This document shows positions 21,125 to 33,159 of a stretch of 64,000 nt of DNA, in pieces. The notes below the pieces were generated by a model that was not told where the DNA came from, did no database searches, and saw only the letters and a list, made by a program, of their open reading frames with translations. This DNA is from Catenaria anguillulae PL171 (taxonomy: Eukaryota; Blastocladiomycota; Blastocladiomycetes; Blastocladiales; Catenariaceae): positions 124,001 through 188,000 of the forward strand of contig MCFL01000010.1 in assembly GCA_002102555.1 (NCBI GenBank), written 5' to 3'. The translations under genes and the position numbers were made by a program. How positions within the stretch are numbered: the stretch's first letter is position 1; the number at the start of each line of letters is the position of its first letter.

Positions 21125-23973
21125 GGTATTTGAGTATGGCGTGCAAAGGACGAACAGCAAAACTAAGGGACCAGCCGTGAAGGCAGCAGCGGCACAAGGC
21201 AAGGCGAAATTGAGCCGTAGTACTGGAGACGTGAATGCGGTGCGAATCTGGAACCTGGATTAGACGCTTGATCGGCTGCCCAACATGGACACGAAGTATG
21301 GTGATACGGTGACCGTGGAGTGGCCGAATCCGTGACCGTCACTGCGTGTAGGTCTGATGAAGAAACGAACGAAGTGAGCGATGTGTTGCAACGAGCGCGT
21401 CGTGGCCCGCGGTGGTGGGTGGTCGGTCGGTCTGGTTGTTGTGCTTCAGCTCGCAGGAGATGGAAGATCGCGTGGCCGCACTTCCGAGTCGTCGATCTGA
21501 CCTCGACTCGGAGCTGTCTCGTGTGTCGTCGTCGTCGTGTTGGTGGACAACAGCTGTGTGAGCTTGTACATGTCGATATGCAAAGGCATCAGGACTCGGC
21601 AATCGGCATTCTTGGCGCAGGCGGCAAACAGAGAGAAAACGCGACGTACTGGTACGCAAGAATGATAGGATCTATCAGGGTATACGACGTCGACGACAGG
21701 GCCGTGCGTTGATTTGTGTGGTTGGGTTGGATTGGGTTGGGTTGGGTTGAGAGACAAGCACGGAAAACGTTGGCTCAGTTCGTGTCCCTGTCGCTCCAAA
21801 CCCAGGCAATGATTCGATTCAACCGGTCCAAGACGGTGGTGGCCGGCAACAGATCTTTTTACACGGCAATTAGAATTGCCAAGGGTAAGCGGGTGCAAGC
21901 CGCGAGCTGGCTAGGGCAGTTTAAGTAACTGTCGAGTGAGTTTGTACGTGGGTGATGATCATGGACAAGCAGGCCAGTGTCAATGAGGTGCGGGCCATGA
22001 AGAATTTGAATGGTGGGGAGACACTGGACCCACAAGGCAACGAGCGAACTGCGTGTGGATTTCCGCAATCTGCCATGTACGCGAAGCCAAGGGGGCCTGA
22101 AGGAACAACAAGCAAGCGAATGATGAAAATATTCGTCATACCTTGGTGCAAACAATCGATTGAGGGGAGAACAATGCTGCAAGTGATCTAACGGCGGAGT
22201 TGAGTGCGGACAATTATCACTTGAGGGGTAACCGAGGATGGTTGCGACTCGGTAGATTACCTTCCAAGCTGACCAACTACGAGCTGTCGCTGTCGTCCAG
22301 GCGAATCAAAAGATTTTTGAGGGAAAGCAAAAGAGGCGGTGGCTTCAGGAGAGACATTGGCACGGCCCGGGAAAGTTGGAAGTACAGGGAGGATGGACCA
22401 AGCCTATAAATATACAGCAGGGGGGGTTTGTGTCTGCGTGCACGCCCCGGATAGTAGCTTGGCAAGCCATGGCTCCGAGGTGATACCGCCTCGGCTCGAC
22501 TCAACGGCCAGGCGCATTTGGTACTGCAGTAAACATCCAAAACCCACTGGATTGCATGAATCCGATCAGGCGACCTGAGCGCAGGTGGAAAACTAATACC
22601 CTGTTTTCTGCGAGTTTGGGGGCGTCTTTGTGAAGTTTTCTTTTTGCCACAAAAGGCCGTCGGAAGGCGGTCGGACGGCCGCGAGTGGCCGGGAGCCTGC
22701 AAACCACTGGCTATACAACTGCGACCCGATGGGGCCTCCATCCATGTTGCTTTCTCCTCGCCCAGAGATGTCAGACTTGCCCACAGCTACTTGGCCAAGG
22801 TTCGCCAAACGCTGTCAAAAACCCTTGCTTACATGCCTGGAGCAAGCGTGCCGTCCAGCGCGCTCGGAGGTGATTGCAGCCAGGCCGCGGCCGCGGCCGG
22901 TAGCGCTGCTGGTAACGCTCGTGATAATCTGAGCATCTTTTCTATTTTTCCGGGCATATGAATCATGTTTTAAACTTTGACACCCACTGTTTCAGGGGCG
23001 GTTTCAAGTCCAGGGCAATGTCCCCAACCTTGGCCGATGTGAACAAGAAAAGCGCGTTGCGTGTGCAGACGTGTTGTCAGCGAGCTCGTGACACAAAATT
23101 GAGTCAGACTGCCTTGCCGCCGCCGTCGCCGCGCTTCACCAGTGCGCTCACAGTGTGTCGGCTCGTCGACGGCATTGAGGCCATGCAGAGCTTTCTTCTG
23201 TACATTTGTAATTCATGCACGTTCCATGGGCTCCATCCTATCGAGTGTTCATGTTTTCATCGAGCTCGAGTTGGTCACAAGGACGCGACAGAGGAAGAGT
23301 TTGACTGATCCTCTCGGCGGTATGTGCTGCCGTTTCCGGACTGAGCCGCATAAATTCATGGAGTAGCCGCGACATGGGTCAAGTATCATGTCTGGTGAGC
23401 TGTGCATAGTGATACACCGAGCTGTGCGAGGCGCGTGTCCGTATTGATTTCGCTTGATCATGATGCTGCGAACATCGTCATCCCTCATGTTGGCGGCTGC
23501 AATTGAAACGATAATAATTCCCACTGCACACACATCACATCTTCTGCACCGTCCAGCTTATGTTTCTGTCCTTCTTGAAACTGTCAATGGCTCTATTTTT
23601 CCGACAGGTTGGAATACCAAACACATGGCATCGACAACAGAGAAGATGGACTGTGGGACTTCAAGTGAAGCGGCAATGAGCCAGTAGCTACATGTGTACT
23701 ATATTCACAAAGTCGGCTATCGAGACTGGGTCACACAGTCCAAGAATACAAGCAAGTGTGAAAGTCGAACTGAAAGTTAAAGAGGGGCAAAGAATCGACG
23801 GCACAACGTGCGCCATGCGTCGTCGACCCGAGTCAGGTGGGGTAGTATTGCGGGAGAAAGTGAATAGGCAAAAAGGCAAGAAACAAGAGCGAGTCATTGG
23901 TATGGGAAAGAGCTAAACACAGCGAGTATACACAGCACCGAGCGTCCGAGTGAAAGGCAAAAGTGATTCAGAG
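21125..23973. other. Gene-poor region, 2.85 kb
   Basis: No gene could be supported on either strand. It contains a (GGGTT)-like simple repeat at about 21720-21750, an orphan TATAAATATA at 22405-22414, and a GC-palindromic GGCCGCGGCCGCGGCC near 22892-22907. A possible coding snippet lies at 22740-22850 (+; AFSSPRDVRLAHSYLAKVRQ), too short to classify. The left part must include the promoter of the SANT factor and the right part the 3' end of the hydrolase gene. Confidence 0.5.
21720..21750. repeat. GGGTT-type simple repeat
   Basis: Five or so tandem GTTGG/GGTTG units on the plus strand. Short and imperfect. Confidence 0.6.
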
Positions 23974-26491
23974 TCAACGCAAGCACACTTCCTCGTCCTT
24001 GGTCCCTTTGTCCACGTCGTCAACCAACCCAACCACACCAATTTCCTCAACACTTGCGCCTGCATTTCTCGCCGTACGTTGCACCGCGTTCCTGACCTGT
24101 GCCCATGTGCTGAGCGTGTACAGGAACCCGCCATGGCCAATGCCGCCAAACACGGTAAACGAGTGCTCCTGCTCGCGCTCGAGGTACCTCTTGACCACCT
24201 CCGAGTTGACGATCGAGTCAAACTCGGAAAGGAAGATGGCGAGCCGGCCCGTTGGGTTGGTAGCCGAAGGCGGCGCGGACGAGCGTGGTGGAAATGCGAG
24301 TGTTGACTGAGTCGCTGGTTCAGCCAGAGCCAGAGTAGGCGTTGTGAGCGCTGACGAAGACCGCTTGCGTCGCAATTGCCGACTCGATTTGCGTTTGGTC
24401 AACCCACCACGCCGGCTTACGTCTCCCGCGACGACTGGAGTCGCCGGTGCTGCGACCCGCGGATCGGCCGCCGATGCGGCGGGTATCGCCGTATCCACGA
24501 TCCCATCCAGCACCTTCCACTGACTTTTCCAAATAACGTTCTCAAACCACCAAAAGTGCCGGTACAAGTAATTGCTGACATTCGGGTCGCGTCCAGCAAA
24601 GTACCGGATAAACAACTGAGTCCACGTTTGTGGCGTCTTGTACACAAAATTGTGTGCCACGTCAAAGAAGCACAGCCCAAACGAAATGGGGTCCACGAGC
24701 ACAGCAGAGTCGACCACGTGCGCCATCGTGTCTGGATCCTTGATGGCCCAGGACGCCAGCGAGGTACCGAGCGAATGCCCCACCATGGTTGCGCGCGGAA
24801 TCCGGTACGTTGCCCAGGTCGATTGCAAGAAGTGGTTGAGGGACGTGGGCGAGGGCGGGCGCGAGGGGAAGAGTCGGATCGACACGCAGGGTACGTGCAG
24901 AAAGATGACGGGCCGGGATGTTGTCCAGTATGTGTAGAGAGCCCAGGGGAGGTAAGGGACCATGCCGACGCCCAGACCGTGCATGAAGAGGACTGGTTTT
25001 TTCGTGGAGCTCGTGGAGGTGGATCGGCGGGCAAAAGAACTGGGTACGTGGAGGATCATGTCACCGTCGGGCGAGTAAATGTTGGTATAGCCCAATAGGC
25101 GGAAGAGAAGTATAATGGATAGGTTGAGAAGAGTCATAAACTGGCAGCAGGGCAATCAAGTCAGTCGCGGAATCATCGGGCAAGCTTGCAAGAAAGAGAA
25201 CACATACTGTGTAAAACAACCCGCCTCTCCATTTGACGCGCTTCTCATCCAAATTGAGCTTGATACACTTGACTTCTGGATTGTAGCCCTTGGCCAACGT
25301 GATACCGGTCTCTTCCTCGACATAATCCACCATCTCGTCCAACTCACGCTCCTCATCCAGGTTCATTTCGGCAACATTCACGTTGAAAAACGCCCACGCA
25401 AACCACTCCTTCAAGTTATCATGCTTGATGTCACATGGATTCGCTCCAAAGAACCACCCAGAAAGGAATGTGCCGACATGTGGGACAATGTAATACGGCT
25501 GACCAGATGCACTCGGTAATGGACGCGATGCGCGCAGCAGAGCCCTGCCCGTCGACGTGGACACACTCGGATGCGCGGCCGTTGCACTCGCGTATGGGGA
25601 CGCTGCGAGCGGATACGGCGCCCGCTCCTTGTCCTTTGCAAGTGGCCCCGCATACGGGTGGAAGGCGTGCACAGCCTCGGTAAGGGCATGCCAGCGCGCA
25701 CCAGAGTCCGAGTGCGGGTACAGGTTGGGTTGGTCAAAGAACCGGTCGAGCGCGAGGCGGTGTGGGTACACGAGCATGAGCGACAAGAACACTTCGGCAC
25801 CGGCGACAAGTGTGGCAAATGTCAAAGGCACGGGTAAACCCCAGACGCCAGCGGATCCCCATCGAGCGTAGCACGCATATGCGAGCACGGGCAGCGCAAG
25901 CGATGCAATCAGCGTGCACCACCTCAACGCAAATGCGGCAGCGTAGACCGAGGCATAAAGGACGCGAGCAGTCAGTGACGAGTCCCACGGGTCGATGGGC
26001 GCCTTGGCATTGATGTCGGTAGGGTCGTAGTAGATGGGAAGTGGGCCAACCTGCTGGTCTTGCGAGAGCGCCATTGAGGTGCGGGTAGGAGTGGGCGGAA
26101 CGCATTTGGCACAGAAGCAGTAGGTTGAAGGCATTTTGCGAAGGCCGGGCACAGGGATGGCGTCATTCTCGATGTAGGTATCGACCCCGACATGGTCAGA
26201 GTCATGGTGCAGAGGAGTTGGGCGGCGCGGAGGTGAGGATGGCGGGGATGAGATGACGCTTTCGTTGGAGCGAGTCGACGAGGATGCCGATGGGGCCGAC
26301 GACGAGGACCTCGATGAGGACGTTGAGCTTGAAATCGATGAAGATGACGAATCCGATGACACTGCTGCGGTGCTGGGGAGATTGAGCGTCAGTCCGCTGT
26401 CCCTGCGCTTGCCATTGTCATTGCGATTGCCAGCTGAGCGGCGGCGGCGGAGCAGTGGCGATAACTGCGGGTCGGGCGAGTCCAAGAACAT
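23974..26491 (-). CDS. Membrane-anchored alpha/beta-hydrolase-fold protein
   Basis: Two exons (25208-26491, 23974-25140) around a 67-nt intron with donor GTATGT and acceptor TGCCAG, giving 816 aa. N-terminal about 100 residues are Ser-rich and disordered. Hydrophobic segments follow at about 185-245 (SVYAAAFALRW..., VPLTFATLVAG...) and again at the exon junction (LLNLSIILLFRLLGY). The hydrolase domain has PVLFMHGLGVGM (oxyanion HG), the nucleophile elbow MVGHSLGTSLA and, near the end, a histidine in GGIGHGGFLY. A Lys/Arg/Ser-rich insert (about 610-690) separates core elements. Likely a lipase or esterase on a membrane; substrate unknown. An in-frame upstream ATG at 26551 exists, but the region before 26491 looks like leader. 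Confidence 0.8.
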
Positions 26492-27426
26492 TTGCGAGTG
26501 TGAGCCTTGAGTTAAGCTCTTCGGCGGATGGATGGATGGACGGCGGGTCAATGGCAGGTCGATGGCAGATGGCGATCCAGTGTTATGGATGGATGGAGGT
26601 GAAAGCCGGCTTCTAGCTTTACTACGTCTGTAGGCAGTGTGTTGGATCCGGTTGCGTGAAGTTAACGGCTAGCGCTGCATTGCATGGACTACATACTACC
26701 GATGTACTGCAACGGTCGACGTCGACGAGAGATTTATGTAAAGCCGGGAATGCTGCGTTCATGGCAAACGGTCGCTGTTGGGGAACGGTTGCCGAATCAG
26801 CCGGTATTCAAATACAACATCACACTTTCCTTGTTATCGGCACAATTTCATTCATCATTCTTTCTCCGCGCACTTCGTGTGTGTCGACCCTGGCATAGCT
26901 TCGACGTCCCACGGTCAGGGCTTTGTGCCTGAAGGTACATAAGGTTTGTCAATGTCGACCCAAAGCGCCACGTCGGTGGCCCCCGCACCACTCTCGGTAT
27001 TCCACATCCTTGGTGGGCGTGGGAAGGTAGCGAGTACTTGTTTACTTCCAGTCTTGCCCCATGTCCCCAGCACAACCTCGACCGGCCTCCACAGGGCCGT
27101 TCGCCGACACTTGAATCGTGAATCCGACAGGACACAGTCGACACAGAGGTCAAGTGGACCCAGTCAGTTGGGCAATGCGCCTGGCGCAGAGCCAGAGAGC
27201 GGACAAATTTTCACACTTGCAAGTCTTTGGCTCCCATGATCTTTCGTCAAACATTTTGTGAGGCGTGTGTCTGACGTCAGCCGTCGAAGACACGTCTGAC
27301 TGATGTCCGCAACACACAACGCGTGCATGATAATTGTCAACCTAGTCCTTGCTCGGCCGGGTATTTTGTGTTTGGTGGGGTACATCGACGGTTACATTGA
27401 TCTGCTTGCTTACATTGAATCATGAG
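26492..27426. other. Gap, about 0.9 kb
   Basis: Promoter side of the hydrolase gene. Left part carries GGATGGATGGA-type short repeats (about 26525-26600). No gene recognised in the rest. Confidence 0.5.
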
Positions 27427-28134
27427 GCATCATTAAGACGAGTGACACCAACAGGTCCCGCAGCAGTCTTCCCACCACTGCAATGCATCCTCAAGACCGC
27501 GGTGCCCATTAACTCAAGCGCTTGACAAATCACTCCAACATCCCTTGGCTCCGATTCAAATAGCACTCGTGCAAAAGCGTCGACGGAAAACGAGGAGAAA
27601 GCAATGAAGGGCGAGAAACATGGTCCAGGACAGCCGCATTTGCTTGCCAACATTGTTTCTCGAACTTGAATGCGCGCTCAATGCGCCCCAGCTGGCATCC
27701 CAATCGGTGGGACAAAGTCCAGATTGTTGGACAAGACAGTGCGAGGGTGGATGGTGTGCGGCTCGAATGATCACTCGCCAAGTCCAAATCAATGTCCTGG
27801 GCTTTGGTACTTTAACGAGGCTGTGGAATCTGTAGTCTTGAATCCAAAAGCATTCGGCTCATAACCGGATTGTCATTGTTGCAGAAATCCGTTTGATTTG
27901 ATCCACCACCAGTGCAGTACGTGCGACATGCCAACTTTTGCTGATAACTTGTCCAGAAACCCAGCATGTTGCCGCAATCATCGGAACTCGTCAAAAATCA
28001 GCCGACCTTGACCATTGGCTTGCTTGGCCCATGCACCCATGAAATCCAGCAAGGAATTGTCGCCTGCGAGACTCAAACACTTCATGTCGACTTTAGGGAG
28101 CTGAATGAGGGCCGCTTGGGCCAGGTGAGCGCAA
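27427..28134 (-). pseudogene. Decayed coding relic with Trp-Trp repeat motifs (possible ankyrin-type repeat protein)
   Basis: Read leftward from about 28134 there is a protein-like stretch (AHLAQAALIQLPKVDMKCL, DNSLLDFMGAWAKQANGQG), a TGA, then in the same frame RQHAGFLDKLSAKVGMSHVLHWWWIKSNGFLQQ and another stop. About 400 bases on, another frame gives LEDALQWWEDCCG. HVLxWWxxS and ALQWWEDS-like motifs recall the tandem ankyrin-type repeats common in zoosporic fungal proteomes, but this link is from memory of the pattern. Stops and frame changes argue against a working gene. Confidence is limited. Confidence 0.35.
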
Positions 28135-28403
28135 TGGAACGAGGAAAAGTGTGGAGAGGGTTGGTGTGCACTTGAATCATGGATTGCTTAGGCATGTGAA
28201 ACTATCGCATGTGCGTTCTTTCATTGGGGCCTATTTGGCTGACCAAGAGTGGAAAAGAGTTGAGGGGCAAAAGTGCGATCAAGTTCAAGTGAATCATGAA
28301 AACAAGGGTACATCATCGAAAAAAGAAAATATCACGGCACTGCAAAAAAAAAATCACGACAGATACGGATCGATCCCTCGTCGGCCTCTCCATACACATC
28401 TAC
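28135..28403. other. Gap, about 270 bases
   Basis: 3' flank of the leftward acyltransferase gene; includes an A run near 28345. Nothing else seen. Confidence 0.5.
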
Positions 28404-30551
28404 TTACTCTCCCTTGATCCAAGCCTCGCTCGTCTCTTCCTTGACCCTGTCCCACCACCGCCTGACCACGGCCAACTCCTTGCTCACCTCTGCCCAAGGG
28501 CGCTTCTCAAACCGCATGTGCTCGGGCTCGGGGAACTTGCCCGCTGCGAGCTTTTCAGGTGGCGGTGTCGACCGCTCTGCCGCAAACGGGCCGAACGGCA
28601 AGTCAACATAGGTTGCCTCGGATACTGGCACCAACCCGGCCACACCCGAAGTTGCCGCCGATGCGGAAATGGGCGACGACGACATGGACGGCGTAGCGGA
28701 CGCGGCTGTCGAGTACGCGCGCAAGGGCGAGTAAGCGAGGCCCGGGGTGGTGCTTGGCGTGCTTGTCCCGGAACCCACGAGCGGCAGTTGCGACACGAGC
28801 AACTCGAGTTCGGCCACGCATCGTGCACGAGCGGCCGACACTTCGGCGCGATCCTCGATTTTCACGCCCGCCCAGGTAAACACCTGCGAGATGCCCGCAA
28901 GCGCGTTGCGCGCGTCGTCCACGGCGTACAGAAACACAAGCGTGATCCAAATCAAGATGCATTCTGTGCGCAACATGCCCCACCCAAGCAGCCACCCGCC
29001 AACCAGGACGAGAAGCAGGTGTGTGAGTGGGACAAGGTTCAGTGTGGCCAGCCCCTTGTTTTGCGCAAGCACTTCGCGGTACACTTGGCCGTGGTTGACT
29101 GCGGTGGCAGTGGCAAACACGGGCAGGTAGAGGAGAAAGCCGGGGAGTGCGAGCGGGCCCGCGCGCAAGAGCTGTGTCAGGACAAGGTGGCGCAGCGTGG
29201 GCCACAGCGATCCGCGCGGTGTGAGTGTGCGCACCGTGTGGTCCGTGAGTGAAAAAGCACTCAGCAGCTCGTGGTAGTTGAGCATGGCGGCCTTGACGGG
29301 TTTCACGGACGGGTGGTTGGCGCAGTCGGCAAACAGGGCGACCAGGCCTTGCATGACGGGAACGAAATGGGACGGGTGGGCCACATGGTCGAGCCAAAAG
29401 TGCGTGGATGACGAGGAGGAGGAGGGTTCGGTCGATGTGGGTGCAAGGATCGAGTACGCGAGGCGAGCGGCGTGCATGGTGTTCCAGTCGGGCGCGTTGA
29501 CGCCGAGCTGGCGGATGCGGCGCTGGACGTGCTTTGTGAGCTCCGAGACGGGCCGCGAGGTCCAGCCGTCGGCGACAGGGTCAATGGGAGAGCCATACGT
29601 GATGACGACTTGGGACCGCCAGGTGGTTTTTGAAAGGTAGGTGATGGCAACAGGGATAATGGGTGCGCAGCGCGATTTGGATGACGTGGACGACGACAAG
29701 GAAGATGAAGAGGACGCAGGCTTGGTTGACACGTGCTTTGCGTAATCAAGCGCAGACTTTGCGAGTCCGTCCTTGAATTGAATCAAATGCGGTAGCGTGT
29801 ACGATGTGCCCTCGGGAAACACAACAATAAGCGATCCACGGTCGAGCATGGCATTTGTTGCAGCCCACAAGCCTGCGTTGGTCGACGCGGCAGCGGCCTT
29901 CTTTGCCGCGGTTTCGGCAGAATCGCCTGGTGTGGGTGACGGCGAAGGCGACGACGCAGGGGAATCCGCACCCAAGGACGCAATCGACTCGTTGGTCTCG
30001 CTCTTGCCGAGCGTCAAGCTGCTGTGCATCTTATTGCGCATGACTGGGACAGCCCCGAGCCCATCAAAGATGAAGGCCATGACCTTGTGCGACCACACCT
30101 CCTTCTTTGCCCAGTAGTGGTTTTGGCGGCCGTGTGGCGTCGTGGTGATGAGAATGGCCGGGTCCATGACCATGCCGCAATGCGTCGAGGCAAGAAACAG
30201 CGGGCCCGTGCCCTCGGGCGGCACATGCGACTGGCCGACGGTGGTGACGAGATAGCTTGCGCGGACGGTGGCGGACGCGCCATAGTAGGTGAGCGGGTAA
30301 ATGGCTTTCATGGCGAGCGAACGGGTGGCCGTGGCGAGCGATTGAGTTGCCTGGTTCAGGTCCAAGTCGACACTGACGCTGACATTGGCGGGCACATCGA
30401 GGCCTAGATGTGTGGCGGCTAGCGCTCGCAATTGGGCCGGGACCGCAAAAGCGATCGGTTTGGCGTTGGCGGCCGGTGTGGCGTCGCCCTCTTTGGGTGC
30501 CGGGGTGGGCGTGGAGTGTGTGGGATTGGTGTCTGTGGAGTTCGTAGACAT
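28404..30551 (-). CDS. Glycerol-3-phosphate / DHAP acyltransferase (Gpt2/Sct1 type)
   Basis: First step of glycerolipid synthesis at the ER: acyl transfer from acyl-CoA to glycerol-3-phosphate or dihydroxyacetone phosphate. Single exon, 715 aa from MSTNSTD (yeast Gpt2 and Sct1 are about 740-760). Visible acyltransferase blocks: FLASTHCGMVMDP (H-x5-D, the spacing of the Gpt2/Sct1 branch), then GLGAVPVMR, IVVFPEGTSYTLPHLIQFKDG and PIIPVAITY. A Ser/Pro/Ala insert (about residues 195-235) and an Ala/Ser-rich linker interrupt the domain. Two hydrophobic regions follow at about 545-630 (GPLALPGFLLYLPVF; LLLVLVGGWLLGWGM), typical of membrane anchoring. An upstream in-frame ATG at 30782 would add 77 Arg-rich residues and is less likely. 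Confidence 0.9.
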   Translation of the reverse strand: MSTNSTDTNPTHSTPTPAPKEGDATPAANAKPIAFAVPAQLRALAATHLGLDVPANVSVSVDLDLNQATQSLATATRSLAMKAIYPLTYYGASATVRASYLVTTVGQSHVPPEGTGPLFLASTHCGMVMDPAILITTTPHGRQNHYWAKKEVWSHKVMAFIFDGLGAVPVMRNKMHSSLTLGKSETNESIASLGADSPASSPSPSPTPGDSAETAAKKAAAASTNAGLWAATNAMLDRGSLIVVFPEGTSYTLPHLIQFKDGLAKSALDYAKHVSTKPASSSSSLSSSTSSKSRCAPIIPVAITYLSKTTWRSQVVITYGSPIDPVADGWTSRPVSELTKHVQRRIRQLGVNAPDWNTMHAARLAYSILAPTSTEPSSSSSSTHFWLDHVAHPSHFVPVMQGLVALFADCANHPSVKPVKAAMLNYHELLSAFSLTDHTVRTLTPRGSLWPTLRHLVLTQLLRAGPLALPGFLLYLPVFATATAVNHGQVYREVLAQNKGLATLNLVPLTHLLLVLVGGWLLGWGMLRTECILIWITLVFLYAVDDARNALAGISQVFTWAGVKIEDRAEVSAARARCVAELELLVSQLPLVGSGTSTPSTTPGLAYSPLRAYSTAASATPSMSSSPISASAATSGVAGLVPVSEATYVDLPFGPFAAERSTPPPEKLAAGKFPEPEHMRFEKRPWAEVSKELAVVRRWWDRVKEETSEAWIKGE

Positions 30552-31129
30552 TGCGACGGCTGGATTTCTCGAGGTTAACGTTCGGTGATACCTTGGAGGG
30601 CGACGGCGGGAGGGGCCGCTTCTTATTTCAGAGTCTGACCATCGTGTGATGATGCGGACGAAAAATGCCACGCTCTCTAGCACTGCCACTGCGCCCACGT
30701 CGCGTCCCACTCGACCCGCTCGCTCCCCGCGACCCCACCCAAACCTCCATCGCCTTAGCGCCGGCATGACGGACTTGCCCACGATGGGATCACTCTTTGA
30801 TGTTCACCATGCTTGCCCAAGCACCGGTTAATCTGATAGGGAATACTTCAGATGTATGGATGTATGGGCGAGAACGTCGTTTCACAATGTGTTTGAACTC
30901 CTCTGTGATGCCACCAGTCCGTCTATTTCTGGTCGCAGCGCCACTCACCATGGCCATCATTACTGGACGTCGGCACTGGTAGTGAGTGTGGGAACACCGT
31001 TGGCCAGCTGAAAAAGTAAATCAAAGGAACTGCACAACCGGATCGTCAACGACCAAGTGCACCAAAATCATTAAAGTCGGTCAATCACTCAAGAACAGTT
31101 ATCCGACCGTAACCTCGCTTCCGAGGCGC
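30552..31129. other. Gap, 578 bases
   Basis: Promoter side of the acyltransferase gene and 3' flank of the next leftward gene. No gene seen. Confidence 0.5.
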
Positions 31130-33159
31130 CTACAATTCAACATGCACATGCCCCGGCCACTCATAATACTCGATTCTTCCCTCCTGCACAGTGTGCCTTG
31201 AATCTTGAACCGCAACACCCTGCTTCCGCTGGACACCTTGGTCCAGAATCATGGCCTTGCCATGGTGCTTATCCCCGCCGCCGCCTGCGGCCGCGGGATC
31301 CGGCGCTCGTCGGTCCCGGCTGGCGCTTTCGTTTGGCACACGGCCGCCCGAACGCACCGCAGGCGATGGTGGCTGGAACCAGTATGCGTTGGGCGGAACG
31401 CAAACCGACGACAGTGGACCCAGTTCACGACACGCAGCAACCTGGTCGAGTAACGACGTGTTTGCCGCCACCGCGTCACCTGGTGTCGGCGACAGCAATG
31501 ACAAGTGAAGGTATCGGCACGTGACACGCGCTGTATTCACCTCATCCATCTGCCGCATGCCCCGGATGCACGCCTGCTTGTCTGCCCACTCGCCTTGACG
31601 ATTTTCCTCACGATTGCACCGCGCCCCGGCTTCAAACTCGGAACACACGCGATCCACCATGTCACCGCGTGGCGGCGCCCAGTGGTCGCCGTCCCTCGGA
31701 AACGCCGTGATTTCAAATGCCACGATTTTCCCCGATTGCGTGTCGAACCGCCACCACGACCAGATGGCCAGCACGTGCGGAAGCCACGACGGGTGCGAGT
31801 GGGAGGATGGAGACGAGGCAGATGGGGTCTGAGGGTATTGAGCATCGGTTTCTGTCCTTTCTCGGTTGTTGTTGTTGTTGTTGGGAGTAGGTGAGTTTTG
31901 CTGTCCCGATACCGATGGGTCCACGGCGTCGGCAGCGCGTTGAAGCACGCGGCGAACCAGCCGCCGCATGTTGTTGCTTGTCCGCGGCCGTGTTGGACTG
32001 GTTGGTGGCGATGGCTGAATGTTTGGCGGTGCTTCGGACGACTCGCTCGCTCCAGGGTGTGGACTCGCTGGAGGAAGTGAAGAGGCGTCGCCAAAGTCGC
32101 GCAGTGATACGTGATGGATCATGGATGCGACATCACAAGCAGCTGTGGCGTGCGTTTGCGACAGCCCGACAATAGACATGTTGAGTGAGGCGAGGAGAAG
32201 CGTCGGAAGGGTTTGGAAATAGCGTTTCGTCGCTGCAGCAGTGAACGGTTTCGTGGTGAGAGGAACGATCGGGTCAACGTGAAAAATGGTTGGGAACGAG
32301 CGAACCTTCAATTCCTTGAATATTGCCAAGGACATTGACATGTCCCGTAGCGGTAGGCGTAAACAGATCCTCGAATACAACTGCGCAGATTCTGCTCGTC
32401 AGCTAGACTCTAGAGTGAATAACTAGAGAAATGCGTACCCGGCCTTTCATCATCCGCATTCGCACCACCCAACGCATCCTTGCGCCTGGTCCGTTGCACC
32501 ACATTGCGAAACAGGTGCGATACCTGCGACATGTAAAAGTCCCAATTCACAATCGGCCGCAAACACGCCGGATCCGAGTAAAACTGCGGCACAGGGCGAG
32601 TCACTTTGTGAGGAACTGGCGGAGGTGGTGGTGATGGCGGCGGCAGCGATACGGGTGAGGAAGCTGGACTGATGGCGGATCGAGCTGCAGTCTCCGTCGC
32701 CGTTGTCGAGTTTGCTTGCGGAACAGGTGCTGGCGAGGGGGATGGGGCAGCTGCGCGTCGCTCGTGACCTGCAGCTGCAGCGACCGCTGGGGGTGGGTTC
32801 CACCAAGTGGGTTTCGTAATGGCGGACGACGACTTGGATGATGCTGACAAACCGTTCGCGTTGCCCGATAGCAGCACGGGCGGCGCGTTTATTGCAGCTT
32901 GATCGCCTGCGACTGAGCCGTTATTTGGCGAGGCAGAGCCCGTCGAGTTTCGAGGTCTTGGAGGCGCGGCATGAGCAGATGCGTGGAGCAGCGGAGATCG
33001 GAGGAAAAGGCTGCTGAGCACCAACAAGAAGACGGCAGCCCAGTTGGCGGGAATTCGCTTGCGTCCCGGGCCCAGTGCGACATTTCCTCTTGGGCAGACC
33101 GTTGAAACATGCGACATGATGGAATGATCTCCAAATGGAAACGTGAACTGGCGCGACAT
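31130..33159 (-). CDS. Unknown signal-anchored protein, about 660 aa
   Basis: Two frames join best by an intron at 32392-32438 (donor GTACGC, branch CTGAC, acceptor AGCAG, 47 nt; a 77-nt alternative starts further upstream). The N-terminus has a basic stretch then a hydrophobic segment (WAAVFLLVLSSLFL, about residues 42-56), so it is probably a type II membrane or secreted protein. A long Pro/Ser/Ala-rich region follows with a poly-Pro run near residue 185. Two better-conserved-looking parts remain: one around the junction (NWDFYMSQVSHLFR ... KVRSFPTIFHVDP) and one near the end with several Cys and Trp (WSWWRFDTQSGKIVAFEI; DKQACIRGMRQMDEV; RYLHLSLL). FPTIF weakly recalls thioredoxin folds. 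I do not recognise the family. The start is uncertain (alternatives at 33117, 33204 and 33246). Confidence 0.55.

Noticed and set aside
21124..21202. Upstream start for the SANT factor giving a signal-like leader
   Set aside because: A hydrophobic leader is unlikely on a DNA-binding protein; the next ATG is used.
22430..22580. Possible 5S rRNA or snRNA
   Set aside because: Compared with 5S, U1, U2, U4, U5 and U6 consensus features from memory; no conserved box fits.
28296..29252. 318-codon plus-strand frame
   Set aside because: Cys/His/Arg-rich shadow of the acyltransferase gene.
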